Assembly: GCA_964527785.1 (NCBI GenBank)
Contig: CAZGNO010000007.1
Span: 8,165 to 72,164, forward strand
Source: JADJXV01 sp964527785
Lineage (GTDB): Bacteria; Bacteroidota; Ignavibacteria; Kapaibacteriales; UBA961
Length of the DNA: 64,000 nt
Reading direction: 5' to 3'
The position numbers and the translations under genes were made by a program. Numbering within the stretch: the stretch's first letter is position 1; every line of letters begins with the position of its first letter. Below, piece after piece: positions 42,900 to 49,888 of this stretch. The notes beneath the pieces are model-generated. The model worked only from the letters and a program-made list of their open reading frames with translations, had not been told where the DNA came from and made no database searches.

Positions 42900-43460
42900 T
42901 TAATTATTTGAAATTGCCATCTTGCATTCGTAACCAAATGTTTCGTCTTTTACGACCTCCACACCTATCGCCCGTAGCTCGTCAGCCGTCACCGACCGCT
43001 CGGCATTATCCTTATCAGGTACAATTGCAAAAGCTGCCAACACTGCTTCTTTGTCCAGCTCTTCTTTCGTTCGTACAAACTTTTTAATCAACGCTCTTTT
43101 TGCAACTTTCGCCAAACTTATCACAGCTGCAAACGTAAATCCCTTGAGCGTTTTTACAGCTGGAGGCGACGTCCTAAAGCTCACCGTTCCGTGCCTGAGT
43201 TCAATTGATTTTTTATTGCCAAATTCCTGACGGTTGTTTTCACAATAGGACTGGATACCCAATTCAAGCTGTTCTATCCTCGCATTATCAGGTTCGTTCT
43301 TTTTTGTTATTTCTTCGCGCCGCTTTTGCTCTTCCTCGTTGTATTTCGCATCACGACCAGCTACCTTTGATTTCAAAACCGCAATTTCAGCCAGAGATGA
43401 ATCCACCTCATTTAAGCTGTTAATCACCGCGCCCGGAGATTTTACTTTTACTCGTGCCAT
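42900..43460 (-). CDS. gam: Mu Gam-like host-nuclease inhibitor
   Basis: 186 residues. The layout matches Mu Gam: an N-terminal coiled coil (VDSSLAEIAVLKSKVAGRDA and EEQKRREEITKKNEPDNARI), RIEQLELGIQSYCENNR, then KSIELRHGTVSFRTSPPAVK and a C-terminal DKEAVLAAFAIVPDKDNAER segment. Gam is a relative of Ku that binds the ends of linear DNA and shields infecting phage DNA from exonucleases. GGAG precedes the start. A good marker that the prophage is of Mu type. Confidence 0.9.
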   Translation of the reverse strand: MARVKVKSPGAVINSLNEVDSSLAEIAVLKSKVAGRDAKYNEEEQKRREEITKKNEPDNARIEQLELGIQSYCENNRQEFGNKKSIELRHGTVSFRTSPPAVKTLKGFTFAAVISLAKVAKRALIKKFVRTKEELDKEAVLAAFAIVPDKDNAERSVTADELRAIGVEVVKDETFGYECKMAISNN

Positions 43461-43495
43461 AATAATAACTCCAATAAATATTAAATAAATAAAAA

Positions 43496-43819
43496 TTAAA
43501 CTGTATTTTTCTTACCAATAGTAAATGTTAGCACTTCATTAGAAGAAAATTGTTTTCTTGGCATATATTTACCCTCTTTAACGGAAAATCCTTTTTTGTT
43601 AAATCTTGCTGAACTCCAAAAGCAAAAAACTGCCGTCCGTTTTGTTCGTTTTATTTCAACTCCTATAATTTCTTCTTCTTCCTTCAGTTCTTTCAGCACT
43701 TGCTCCAAAGTCATATCAACATCATAAATGCCGTGTTGCTTTACAAATTGTTGAACTTCTTCTTCTGTATATTCTTGTTCTTTATCCAAGTCAATTGTTA
43801 CCGATGTTAAAGTTGCCAT
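43496..43819 (-). CDS. hypothetical acidic phage protein
   Basis: 107 residues. The first half is very acidic (YTEEEVQQFVKQHGIYDVD, KELKEEEEIIGVEIK) and the second half basic (ARFNKKGFSVKEGKYMPRKQ). No family recognised. It overlaps the small basic gene before it by 13 bp, so the pair is coupled. The charge pattern would allow the two products to interact, which is only a guess. Confidence 0.55.
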   Translation of the reverse strand: MATLTSVTIDLDKEQEYTEEEVQQFVKQHGIYDVDMTLEQVLKELKEEEEIIGVEIKRTKRTAVFCFWSSARFNKKGFSVKEGKYMPRKQFSSNEVLTFTIGKKNTV

Positions 43820-43983
43820 AGTTTTATTCCTGATTTAGTTCTTAAAAATTGTTTTATTTCTAGTTCCGTTATCTCTATTTCAAGGATAGGTAATTTTTTA
43901 ATTGGTTTTAATCGCTTTTTAAATTTTTTCTTCCGTCTTATTTTTAGTCTTTCTCTCAATTTCAACTTATCTAAACCTTTCAT
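43807..43983 (-). CDS. 58-residue very basic phage protein
   Basis: A short frame with a strong start: GGAGGG lies 5 bp before the ATG at 43983. The product begins MKGLDKLKLRERLKIRRKKK and is about one third Lys and Arg in its first 35 residues, then becomes mixed and ends LWQL. It fills the space between the GemA-like gene (9 bp upstream) and the acidic gene, which it overlaps. A small nucleic-acid-binding role is plausible from charge alone. Confidence 0.55.
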   Translation of the reverse strand: MKGLDKLKLRERLKIRRKKKFKKRLKPIKKLPILEIEITELEIKQFLRTKSGIKLWQL

Positions 43984-43992
43984 AACACCCTC

Positions 43993-44667
43993 CTAATTCA
44001 ATGATGGTTTAACAGTCTTTACAGGCGTGTACCGTTCCTGAATCTCATTTGCCATTTTCTGAAAACGGACGATAAGAGCATCGGCTTCCTCACGAGTGAT
44101 TTCATCCCATTTCACAAAGTATATTGCCTTTGGATATTTCACGTGATACCGCAATCCGGCTTGTTTCAGCATCTCGTGAATCTTAGGATTTATCCAGTTA
44201 GCATAGATATGCTTTTGTATGTATCCCGTCAGTTTGCCGCGCTCAAAAGCGGACTTCATTTCTTTGCGCAAATCGTCTCCGGTAAGCTCCAAATCGCCGC
44301 ACTGTACTACCACATCAACCGGAGCATAATGAACTGCACAATTTTGTGCTAAACGGTGCATATTCCCTAACTGCTTTTTCGTAGCCCATTTTCCCTTGTT
44401 ATCATCTTCAATCAGTTTGAGCTTATCCAATATCCCTGCCCCGGCACGAAGAAACTTGATTGCATATTCCAATTCTTCAATCGTCAAGTCCCGATAATCA
44501 CTTGTAGGAACTACTCGTGTACGTTGTGTGATTTGCAAGCATGCACCTTCACGTTTCCACACTACTGATTGATTGTCATTCATAGTGCCGCAATCTTTAT
44601 ATGCCGCAAACCACAGCTGGCGGTTTAACTCTTTGCGTCTGTCGGATTCCTGTACTACGCTGCTCAT
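43993..44667 (-). CDS. GemA-like phage regulatory protein
   Basis: 224 residues. The first part has RQLWFAAYKDCGTMNDNQSV and then LTIEELEYAIKFLRAGAGIL, similar to the helices of GemA/DUF1018 proteins. A second part has KWATKKQLGNMHRLAQNCAV and ITREEADALIVRFQKMANEI. In Mu the gem product alters host gene expression and DNA topology. Place after the transposase in the early operon fits. It is coupled upstream by an ATGA overlap. Confidence 0.6.
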   Translation of the reverse strand: MSSVVQESDRRKELNRQLWFAAYKDCGTMNDNQSVVWKREGACLQITQRTRVVPTSDYRDLTIEELEYAIKFLRAGAGILDKLKLIEDDNKGKWATKKQLGNMHRLAQNCAVHYAPVDVVVQCGDLELTGDDLRKEMKSAFERGKLTGYIQKHIYANWINPKIHEMLKQAGLRYHVKYPKAIYFVKWDEITREEADALIVRFQKMANEIQERYTPVKTVKPSLN

Positions 44668-45083
44668 GATTGCACCTCCTTTGCTTCTTTGAATTTTCTC
44701 AAATCCATTCCTAAAAACTGGTATTTTCTATCATGCCGTCCGCGCTTGTGGTTTTTGGCAACAGTGCAATGTATAGCACCTTTTAAAACCAACACCCTCA
44801 AGGTTACAACCGCGACCCGCAAATACACAGCCGCCTCACGTATCGAATACAGCCCCTTGTCGTCAATTGTTTTCATGCGCTCTTTAGCATCGTCGAGCTG
44901 ACGCTTAATCCGCTGTGCGTTTTTCGCATTATAAGCAGGTGCAGGGTCTGCTTTATTTACCTTGCCAAAGAGCTGCTCACGTTCCCGCTTCAATTGCACC
45001 GACATCGGAACACCTTTTTCCCAATATGCAGTATTGAACCCGCCCTCAATGGGCGAGTAATCCCGCTCCATGTGATTTTTCAT
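44664..45083 (-). CDS. phage protein with MerR/excisionase-like helix-turn-helix
   Basis: 139 residues. The C-terminal half has GLYSIREAAVYLRVAVVTLR, a helix-turn-helix of the HTH_17/excisionase kind, followed by a basic stretch (KNHKRGRHDRKYQFLG). The N-terminal half is charged and helical. It may bind the phage ends or promoters as an early regulator. ATGA overlaps join it to both neighbours. Confidence 0.6.
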   Translation of the reverse strand: MKNHMERDYSPIEGGFNTAYWEKGVPMSVQLKREREQLFGKVNKADPAPAYNAKNAQRIKRQLDDAKERMKTIDDKGLYSIREAAVYLRVAVVTLRVLVLKGAIHCTVAKNHKRGRHDRKYQFLGMDLRKFKEAKEVQS

Positions 45084-45241
45084 CGGACACCTCGACGCTT
45101 ATATTTTTTCAATTTCGGAGACAGCTTTATTTTGCGTAGTCTCGCTATCGGGCGATAATAGTACGGCAAGTGCATCCCCACATTCCAGCCCAGTACAAAC
45201 CCTGCAATCACACCCAACGCAATCCAAATATAGATACTCAT
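45080..45241 (-). CDS. 53-residue single-helix membrane protein
   Basis: A short frame with MSIYIWIALGVIAGFVLGWN as a membrane helix, then a basic tail (YYYRPIARLRKIKLSPKLKK). GGAGGG lies about 10 bp before its ATG. The start overlaps the upstream stop (ATGA at 45238-45241) and its own stop overlaps the next ATG (45080-45083), so it closes an otherwise unexplained gap in a fully coupled operon. Another longer frame across this place (45099-45329) is a shadow. Function unknown. Confidence 0.6.
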   Translation of the reverse strand: MSIYIWIALGVIAGFVLGWNVGMHLPYYYRPIARLRKIKLSPKLKKYKRRGVR

Positions 45242-45630
45242 TTTGCAAGCTCCCTCCTTTGTGCCGACATGAACTGCTTCTTCTCGTATTCGTTCTCACC
45301 CGGTATTTCCGATGTGTCGAACTCCACAATTGTCCATATTTCCGTCAAACGTCCTGTTATGTTTTTCTTACCAAGTGAGCGTATTTTTTTAAGCTCTTTT
45401 ATCTCGGTTTCTTCTTTCCCGACTTTTCGTGCAATCTCTTTTTCCAAGAGTGCTATTCGCCGCTCTATTGCCTGCACCGTTTTTGTTGCATCAGCAAGTT
45501 CGCGCTCCTTAATTTCAACTGTCTTCTTTGCTTTGTCGGAAAGAAGCGGTTTAAAATCCTCAAAAACAGGTAGGTTTTCGAGTGCTGTTGCCACTTGCAA
45601 TTCTGTGTTTTTTCTCGGTCTGCCAGCCAT
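45238..45630 (-). CDS. hypothetical phage protein after the transposase gene
   Basis: 130 residues. It starts MAGRPRKNTELQVATALENL, with an AT-hook-like GRPRK, then a long charged coiled coil (KKTVEIKERELADATKTVQA to VGKEETEIKEL) and a mixed end. It takes the place directly after the transposase where Mu has the B gene, but it is far too short for an AAA ATPase and has no Walker motif. It might be a DNA-binding accessory factor. No family recognised. Confidence 0.55.
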   Translation of the reverse strand: MAGRPRKNTELQVATALENLPVFEDFKPLLSDKAKKTVEIKERELADATKTVQAIERRIALLEKEIARKVGKEETEIKELKKIRSLGKKNITGRLTEIWTIVEFDTSEIPGENEYEKKQFMSAQRRELAK

Positions 45631-45640
45631 TTTTTTACCC

Positions 45641-47455
45641 TTATAAAGTGTTGTAAAAATTACCTATTAATCGTTCATCTTCTTTTTCATCAACCACCTC
45701 AGTAAAATAAACCTCTGCTTGTGTGGGTTTCGGGGATAATTCAGGCATCGTTGCCCGCCTTGTATTGGCAAGTTCAACGGGGTCACCAAGCAGAGTATTA
45801 TTGGTATATTCTCGGATTGCCTTGTGAGCGTCCTCGCGGATTGTACGACCTTCCACTCGGATAGTATGCGCCTGTTCTACCGACACTCCCGTAAAGTCCT
45901 TTGCCATGCACACAAAGCGCACATTCTTACCGTTTGCATCATATACAGCGCATTCATCAGCCCGCCCCGGCACGGGAATCACAGTCAGCTTTTGTTTGTA
46001 AAATTCCGTTTCGGTCAGCTGCTTTGCCCGCAATCTGTACGAGCGTAAATTGATAGTGCAATCCAACTGCCCCCATTCGCGCATCCGTACCGTGTGGCGT
46101 TCGGTAGAAGCATAGTAGAGCAATAGGGCAGTTTGTTCCGGTGACGGCATTGTGATTTCAGCAGGGGAATACCAGTCTATCATGGCGCGCCGAGTCGGCT
46201 CGGATTGATGTGTCCTTGCCCATTCTTTCAAAGCAGAGCGCGGCTGGTCTAAATAGTCCTGATATGGTTCGCCGAACAGACCGTGAAAATACTCATTTGC
46301 TGATGGTGTGTAATTGCCGAGTGTCGGCGTTACGGAGCGTGTTAATTGCACAGCTTCTTTGATGCTTCCACCGTGAAAACTTTGCGGATACACAAGCGAA
46401 TCCCATCGTTTTACATGCCCAAACAAACGTTCGCCGATAGCTTTGCCCAAGTCTTTAGGAATATGGGGAATATTCCGAACTATCATTTCTTCACCGGGTC
46501 GCTGGCTCTTAATTCTGTACAACTTCTTAATGTCATCCCGTGAAAAGAACTCCATATCCGAATCCGTATAAAGAGCGCGTATAGCTCCTGTAGCGTTCAG
46601 TCCTTTTGCCGCACGGCTGTTTTCAATATGCCATACTTGGCAATTAATCCCGTATCTGTATATCACACCCAGCATGCACCGTACATAATCGTTTGTCGAA
46701 ACTGCATTGCCGCCCTCGGCACGCTCCACCCACAGCAGCTCTTGAGTGAGTACATCCCACGCATACACTGCGTAAGTCATCTCAAATCCACCGTTTTCAT
46801 TGCGTATCCATACATCCGTTTTACGGTCATCCATCATCACAAACCGACCGCCGCCAAATCCTTTCTCTGCACCAAGTCCGTTTTCGGCAATCTTCCAAAA
46901 GCAGTAACGGTTCGACCCGCTTTTCATAGCCGCGTCCCACTCATGCCATTTCTCACGATGGGCAAGCTCCCAACCTTTCACCAGTGCAATACCGCGCCGA
47001 CCTGAATCACATCTATTGATATAGTTGAAATAAAGCCATTCGGATTTTGCGCAAATATCCACGTCGGCAATTGTAGCAGGGAATTCACCGGACTCTACTA
47101 ATTTGTACATTTGCTTGATTGCACGGCGGCACGCTGACCGTACATCCTCAACTGCACTGCTCATGTATTCCGTGAAAGCAAGTCGCACCAAATGTTCTAC
47201 CACATGCTGCTTACGTCCTTTGCGAAGCCCTCCCTTATCCGCTCTTGTTTTGCGGACGGTTATATTTTCTTCTTTTTCACCATCGTCATTTACCACAATG
47301 AAAAGTTTCAATACGTCAGGATGATAGAGCTTCGCCGGACGTCCTCCGTTAGTTCTTTTTCCAACTACATACTTTTCAATATCAGCGTTTTTGATAAGTG
47401 CCTGTTGCGTTTTTTGAGCGCGAAACGCTATGTCGTTAATAGTTAGCATACTCAT
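45641..47455 (-). CDS. MuA-like DDE transposase
   Basis: 604 residues. N-terminal DNA-binding part, then the catalytic core: first acid in RFVMMDDRKTDVWIRNE (Asp209), second position in VWHIENSRAAKG (Glu278) and third in GKAIGERLFGH (Glu342). In MuA the second is Asp in IDNTRGA, so here a Glu stands where Asp is expected. Spacings (69 and 64) agree with MuA (67 and 56). A C-terminal beta-barrel and tail follow (PVPGRADECAVYDANGKNVR). It drives replicative transposition of the phage. GGAGG precedes the start. No MuB-like ATPase gene follows. Confidence 0.88.
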   Translation of the reverse strand: MSMLTINDIAFRAQKTQQALIKNADIEKYVVGKRTNGGRPAKLYHPDVLKLFIVVNDDGEKEENITVRKTRADKGGLRKGRKQHVVEHLVRLAFTEYMSSAVEDVRSACRRAIKQMYKLVESGEFPATIADVDICAKSEWLYFNYINRCDSGRRGIALVKGWELAHREKWHEWDAAMKSGSNRYCFWKIAENGLGAEKGFGGGRFVMMDDRKTDVWIRNENGGFEMTYAVYAWDVLTQELLWVERAEGGNAVSTNDYVRCMLGVIYRYGINCQVWHIENSRAAKGLNATGAIRALYTDSDMEFFSRDDIKKLYRIKSQRPGEEMIVRNIPHIPKDLGKAIGERLFGHVKRWDSLVYPQSFHGGSIKEAVQLTRSVTPTLGNYTPSANEYFHGLFGEPYQDYLDQPRSALKEWARTHQSEPTRRAMIDWYSPAEITMPSPEQTALLLYYASTERHTVRMREWGQLDCTINLRSYRLRAKQLTETEFYKQKLTVIPVPGRADECAVYDANGKNVRFVCMAKDFTGVSVEQAHTIRVEGRTIREDAHKAIREYTNNTLLGDPVELANTRRATMPELSPKPTQAEVYFTEVVDEKEDERLIGNFYNTL

Positions 47456-47681
47456 AGCCGTCCTCCTGTTTTAATTCGATACGTTCAGTAAACCACACTT
47501 CTTCCACACAAGCCCTTCCGAGTCGCCGACCCGCCGGGCTTAGCATTTCTATTTCATACGTACCATCGTCGTAACGCTGGAGAATTTCCACCCTGTCCAT
47601 GTTTGGCTCAAGGTAGAGCATTGTGTCACCTCCGACTTTGATGCCGGACAATTCCACGTTTATACTGTTGGTGTTTTTCAT
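47436..47681 (-). CDS. hypothetical small phage protein before the transposase
   Basis: 81 residues, beta-rich (TMLYLEPNMDRVEILQRYDD, GTYEIEMLSPAGRRLGRACV). It overlaps the transposase start by 20 bp and the upstream gene by 4 bp, so all three are coupled. The place corresponds to ner or other early regulators in Mu, but no helix-turn-helix is visible. Function unknown. Confidence 0.5.
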   Translation of the reverse strand: MKNTNSINVELSGIKVGGDTMLYLEPNMDRVEILQRYDDGTYEIEMLSPAGRRLGRACVEEVWFTERIELKQEDGYEYANY

Positions 47682-47962
47682 TTTGCACCTTTTGAATTTG
47701 ACTTTTGAATAGATGATTGCACCTCAGCAGCTTTTTGAAGAATCTCTGTTGATTCCACATACTGCTCAAATCTTTTTTTTATAATTTCATTCATCAGCTT
47801 TACAGCTTGCTTATTACCGGATAGATAATAGCTCCGTGCATAAACCCGTTTGTGCTTGCCTTTCAATTTCATCCTTTTTGCAAGCTCAGAGAACACACCA
47901 TAATAAGGGCGACCCTTAAAGTTTACTTCAGTTTTCATATATTTGCCCGATTCATTTGGCAC
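47678..47962 (-). CDS. first gene of the early operon, small basic protein
   Basis: 94 residues if a GTG at 47962 is used; an ATG at 47938 (MKTEVNFKGRPYYGVF) would shorten it by eight. Basic and helical, with RMKLKGKHKRVYARSYYLSG and a long C-terminal helix (LMNEIIKKRFEQYVESTEIL). It is transcribed from the early promoter at 48014-48044. By position it could be a Ner-like regulator, but a helix-turn-helix is not clear. Confidence 0.55.
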   Translation of the reverse strand: MPNESGKYMKTEVNFKGRPYYGVFSELAKRMKLKGKHKRVYARSYYLSGNKQAVKLMNEIIKKRFEQYVESTEILQKAAEVQSSIQKSNSKGAK

Positions 47963-47972
47963 GATAATTACG

Positions 47973-48044
47973 TTTCAGTTTTATTACAAAACCATTTCAG
48001 TTTTATTACGGTTCAAAATTACACAATTGTCTAATACAATGCAA
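47973..48044 (-). promoter_or_regulatory. early promoter with tandem operator-like repeats
   Basis: On the minus strand TTG (complement of 48042-48044), a 20-nt spacer and TAATTTTG (complement of 48014-48021) match the FCB consensus TTG-N19-21-TAnnTTTG. Directly downstream are two identical copies of TTTCAGTTTTATTAC (plus-strand 47973-47987 and 47995-48009), 22 bp apart, about two helical turns. They are good candidates for repressor binding sites. The repressor gene starts divergently at 48088. Confidence 0.65.
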
Positions 48045-48087
48045 GCATTTTTTATGCAATTGACTAAAAATATTTAAAAAAGCATTT

Positions 48088-48609
48088 ATGGAAACTGGAG
48101 AGAGAATTAAAGCATTTGCAAACGTGGTTTACGGAACAGCATCTGCACTTGCTGATGCTGTTGAAATGAAACCTTCCAGTTTGCATTTATATCTCAATGG
48201 TGAGCGGCAGCCCGGAACACCTGTCTTAGCGAAGCTATGGCAGCTCGGATGCTCCATAGAATGGCTAATGTTTGGTTTTGGCAAGATGTTTGCAAGAAAT
48301 GACGCTGGCAAAACATTACAAGCAGAACAGGATAGATTAATAGAGGAATTGAAAGCTGGTAAGATAAAGAAGATGCCGCCGCTTGTGCAGAAACAAAAAG
48401 CTGTAGAAGTTGTAGAGATGCCGAAGAGTGAAGAAAAACCCAAACCGGAATACTTTACTGACTGGGACTCGTTGGATGAAGATGAAGTGATAATGTTGGA
48501 TGTGCCGAAAGGTAAAATCATACCACCCACCAAGCCAATGATGAAAGTTGCAGCCACTCCTCTTATCGAAAGGATACCTGATGACCCGAACGCCGAGCAA
48601 TTTGACTGA
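48088..48609 (+). CDS. phage repressor, helix-turn-helix subunit
   Basis: 173 residues. The N-terminus METGERIKAFANVVYGTASA, then LADAVEMKPSSLHLYLNGER is a helix-turn-helix of the Xre/CI kind. GTPVLAKLWQLGCSIEWLMFGF closes the domain, as in many Bacteroidota phage repressors. The rest is a charged, probably flexible tail with Pro-Lys-Glu repeats and no S24 domain. It is transcribed away from the early operon and overlaps the next gene by 29 bp. It should repress the early promoter. Confidence 0.75.
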   Translation: METGERIKAFANVVYGTASALADAVEMKPSSLHLYLNGERQPGTPVLAKLWQLGCSIEWLMFGFGKMFARNDAGKTLQAEQDRLIEELKAGKIKKMPPLVQKQKAVEVVEMPKSEEKPKPEYFTDWDSLDEDEVIMLDVPKGKIIPPTKPMMKVAATPLIERIPDDPNAEQFD

Positions 48610-49186
48610 CCATGAATTGTACTTGAAAGCTAAGAAGGTAATCACGCGCGAATTTACTACCGGAAATCCGCCCGGATTGCTATCCGATAGGATATACTTG
48701 GAATGCAAACGCAGAAACATAGCAATATGGAATAAGGCAATGCAGGACTCTATGACTATTTCATCAAGCATTAACACAGTATTTGAAACCTATCCCGATA
48801 TTGATGAAGGTGTCATCACTATTAACAGAATTGATTTCACAACTATATATGAGTTAAACACCATTATGGGAATTTCACTGAAAACCATCGAGTCTATTAT
48901 TACATTGAGTGACGGTTATTCATTTGGAAAGGTAATAGGCGATTCCATGAAGGATGAGGACATACTCGCAGGAGATGTTGTTATTGTAGAGGAAGTAGTG
49001 GATATTGATGATAACGCCGTTGTACTTGTCTCACTACAAGGCAGGAAAATCATAAAAAGATTGAGATACACACACGATGGAATATTGCTTGAAAGTGCAA
49101 ATCCAAAACATAAATCCATGCTCGTTCCTCACGGTGAAGCGGATATATTAGGCGTTGTTAGATTCAACATACGAGCAGTTAAATAG
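48581..49186 (+). CDS. S24/LexA-like peptidase-fold protein, partner of the split repressor
   Basis: About 201 residues from the ATG at 48581 (MTRTPSNLTDHELYLK), with AAAGG upstream. A TTG start at 48548 is less likely. The C-terminal half has GKVIGDSMKDEDILAGDVVI (catalytic Ser in GDSM) and VVLVSLQGRKIIKRLRY (catalytic Lys), the S24 core. The N-terminal half is helical without a helix-turn-helix. No clear Ala-Gly or Cys-Gly cleavage site lies before the peptidase part. It may sense DNA damage through RecA or act on the repressor encoded just upstream. Confidence 0.75.
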   Translation: MTRTPSNLTDHELYLKAKKVITREFTTGNPPGLLSDRIYLECKRRNIAIWNKAMQDSMTISSSINTVFETYPDIDEGVITINRIDFTTIYELNTIMGISLKTIESIITLSDGYSFGKVIGDSMKDEDILAGDVVIVEEVVDIDDNAVVLVSLQGRKIIKRLRYTHDGILLESANPKHKSMLVPHGEADILGVVRFNIRAVK

Positions 49187-49268
49187 ATATGGTGAACTCT
49201 GACAAAATGTCAAGGGGTAGGCGTGAATGATTCGTGGTAAAACAGCGGAAAATTCAGTGATATTTTTG

Positions 49269-49464
49269 GTTGTAAAAGTCGGTCACTTTGCCAAATTAAA
49301 GTTGTAAAAGTCCTCAAAAAAGTGGTTGTAAAAGGTTGTAAAAGTTGTAAAAGTCTTTATTGTATTATAACGGTACATAAACGTTATAAAAACCAATAAC
49401 ATAAGTAATACTACAAGCAATGATTCACATCAACCGAACCTCCATACACACCCCCTTTTACAAC
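49269..49464. other. repressor-side prophage terminus region with GTTGTAAAAG repeats
   Basis: Five direct copies of GTTGTAAAAG (starting 49269, 49301, 49325, 49335, 49344) and one inverted copy (49455-49464) lie just past the S24 gene. They may be transposase end-binding sites, as Mu has several at each end. AAAAGTCTTT (49349-49358) and TAACGGT (49368-49374), followed by ACA, mirror words at the other end (16905-16968). The 49187-49888 stretch otherwise holds no gene. Host repeats begin by 49599. Confidence 0.5.
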
Positions 49465-49598
49465 CTTAATATGGCAACAAACCGCCTTTTTCCTCCCCTT
49501 TTCCTTTAAATAATTTGGCAACGCTCAATAGTTAAACTCCTCTTTACAATTAATGCGCCTATACAGCCCAACTCGAAAAGCTGACTCATTAACACTCT

Positions 49599-49656
49599 AC
49601 CGACAACCGACACCGACAGAGGCACTGTCGGTTTGCTGTCGGTAAGTGCTGTCGGA
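49599..49656. repeat. CCGACAG palindromic repeat, right copy (inverted)
   Basis: Contains CCGACAACCGACACCGACAG, then AGGCACTGTCGG and TGCTGTCGGTAAGTGCTGTCGG. Its reverse complement closely matches 15541-15603, with the same order of CTTACCGACAG, AAACCGACAGTGCCTCTGTC and GTCGG words. It marks host DNA on this side of the prophage. Confidence 0.55.
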
Positions 49657-49888
49657 AGTCACGCTAAATTCCATTCACCGATAAATTGAAACCTTCTGCC
49701 GACTGGAAATAGCTCGTAAAAAGGTCGTCTAACAATTAATAATTATTAGAACTTCCCCCTGACCACTCGCCCCTTTCCCATCTACTTGTACGTACTTTTC
49801 CGGTACACCCTCTGCAAAAAACTTCTTCTATGTTTGTGACGAAATAATTTCAATTGTTTGTTCATAAACTCTACGAGAGGAAGTCGAA

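Larger units (their letters stand above)
16905..49374. mobile_element. Mu-type transposable prophage with siphovirus-like tail
   Basis: About 32.5 kb from the Dam methylase end to the repressor end. Diagnostic genes are a MuA-like transposase, Gam, a GemA-like protein, a DUF935 portal, Mu-F-like and Mu-G-like head proteins, terminase, major capsid, tape measure and a lysis cassette. All large genes are open, so the phage may be intact. No contractile sheath or Mu-type baseplate gene is seen, and the tail genes follow siphophage order. The boundaries are estimates: inverted ACCGTTA sites at 16905-16911 and 49368-49374, each with AAAGACTTTT further inward. No 5-bp target duplication could be confirmed. 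Confidence 0.85.

Noticed and set aside
45099..45329. Open frame of 76 codons on the minus strand
   Set aside because: It crosses the coupled genes 45080-45241 and 45238-45630, whose starts, ribosome sites and ATGA overlaps are better supported.
16891..49464. Exact 5-bp target duplication with TG...CA ends
   Set aside because: All TG sites on the left and CA sites on the right within the likely intervals were compared by eye. No identical 5-bp flanks were found, so no exact ends are claimed.
15541..49656. CCGACAG inverted repeats as the actual prophage ends
   Set aside because: The host tandem array lies between the left copy and the first phage gene, and the repeat looks like a host palindromic family.
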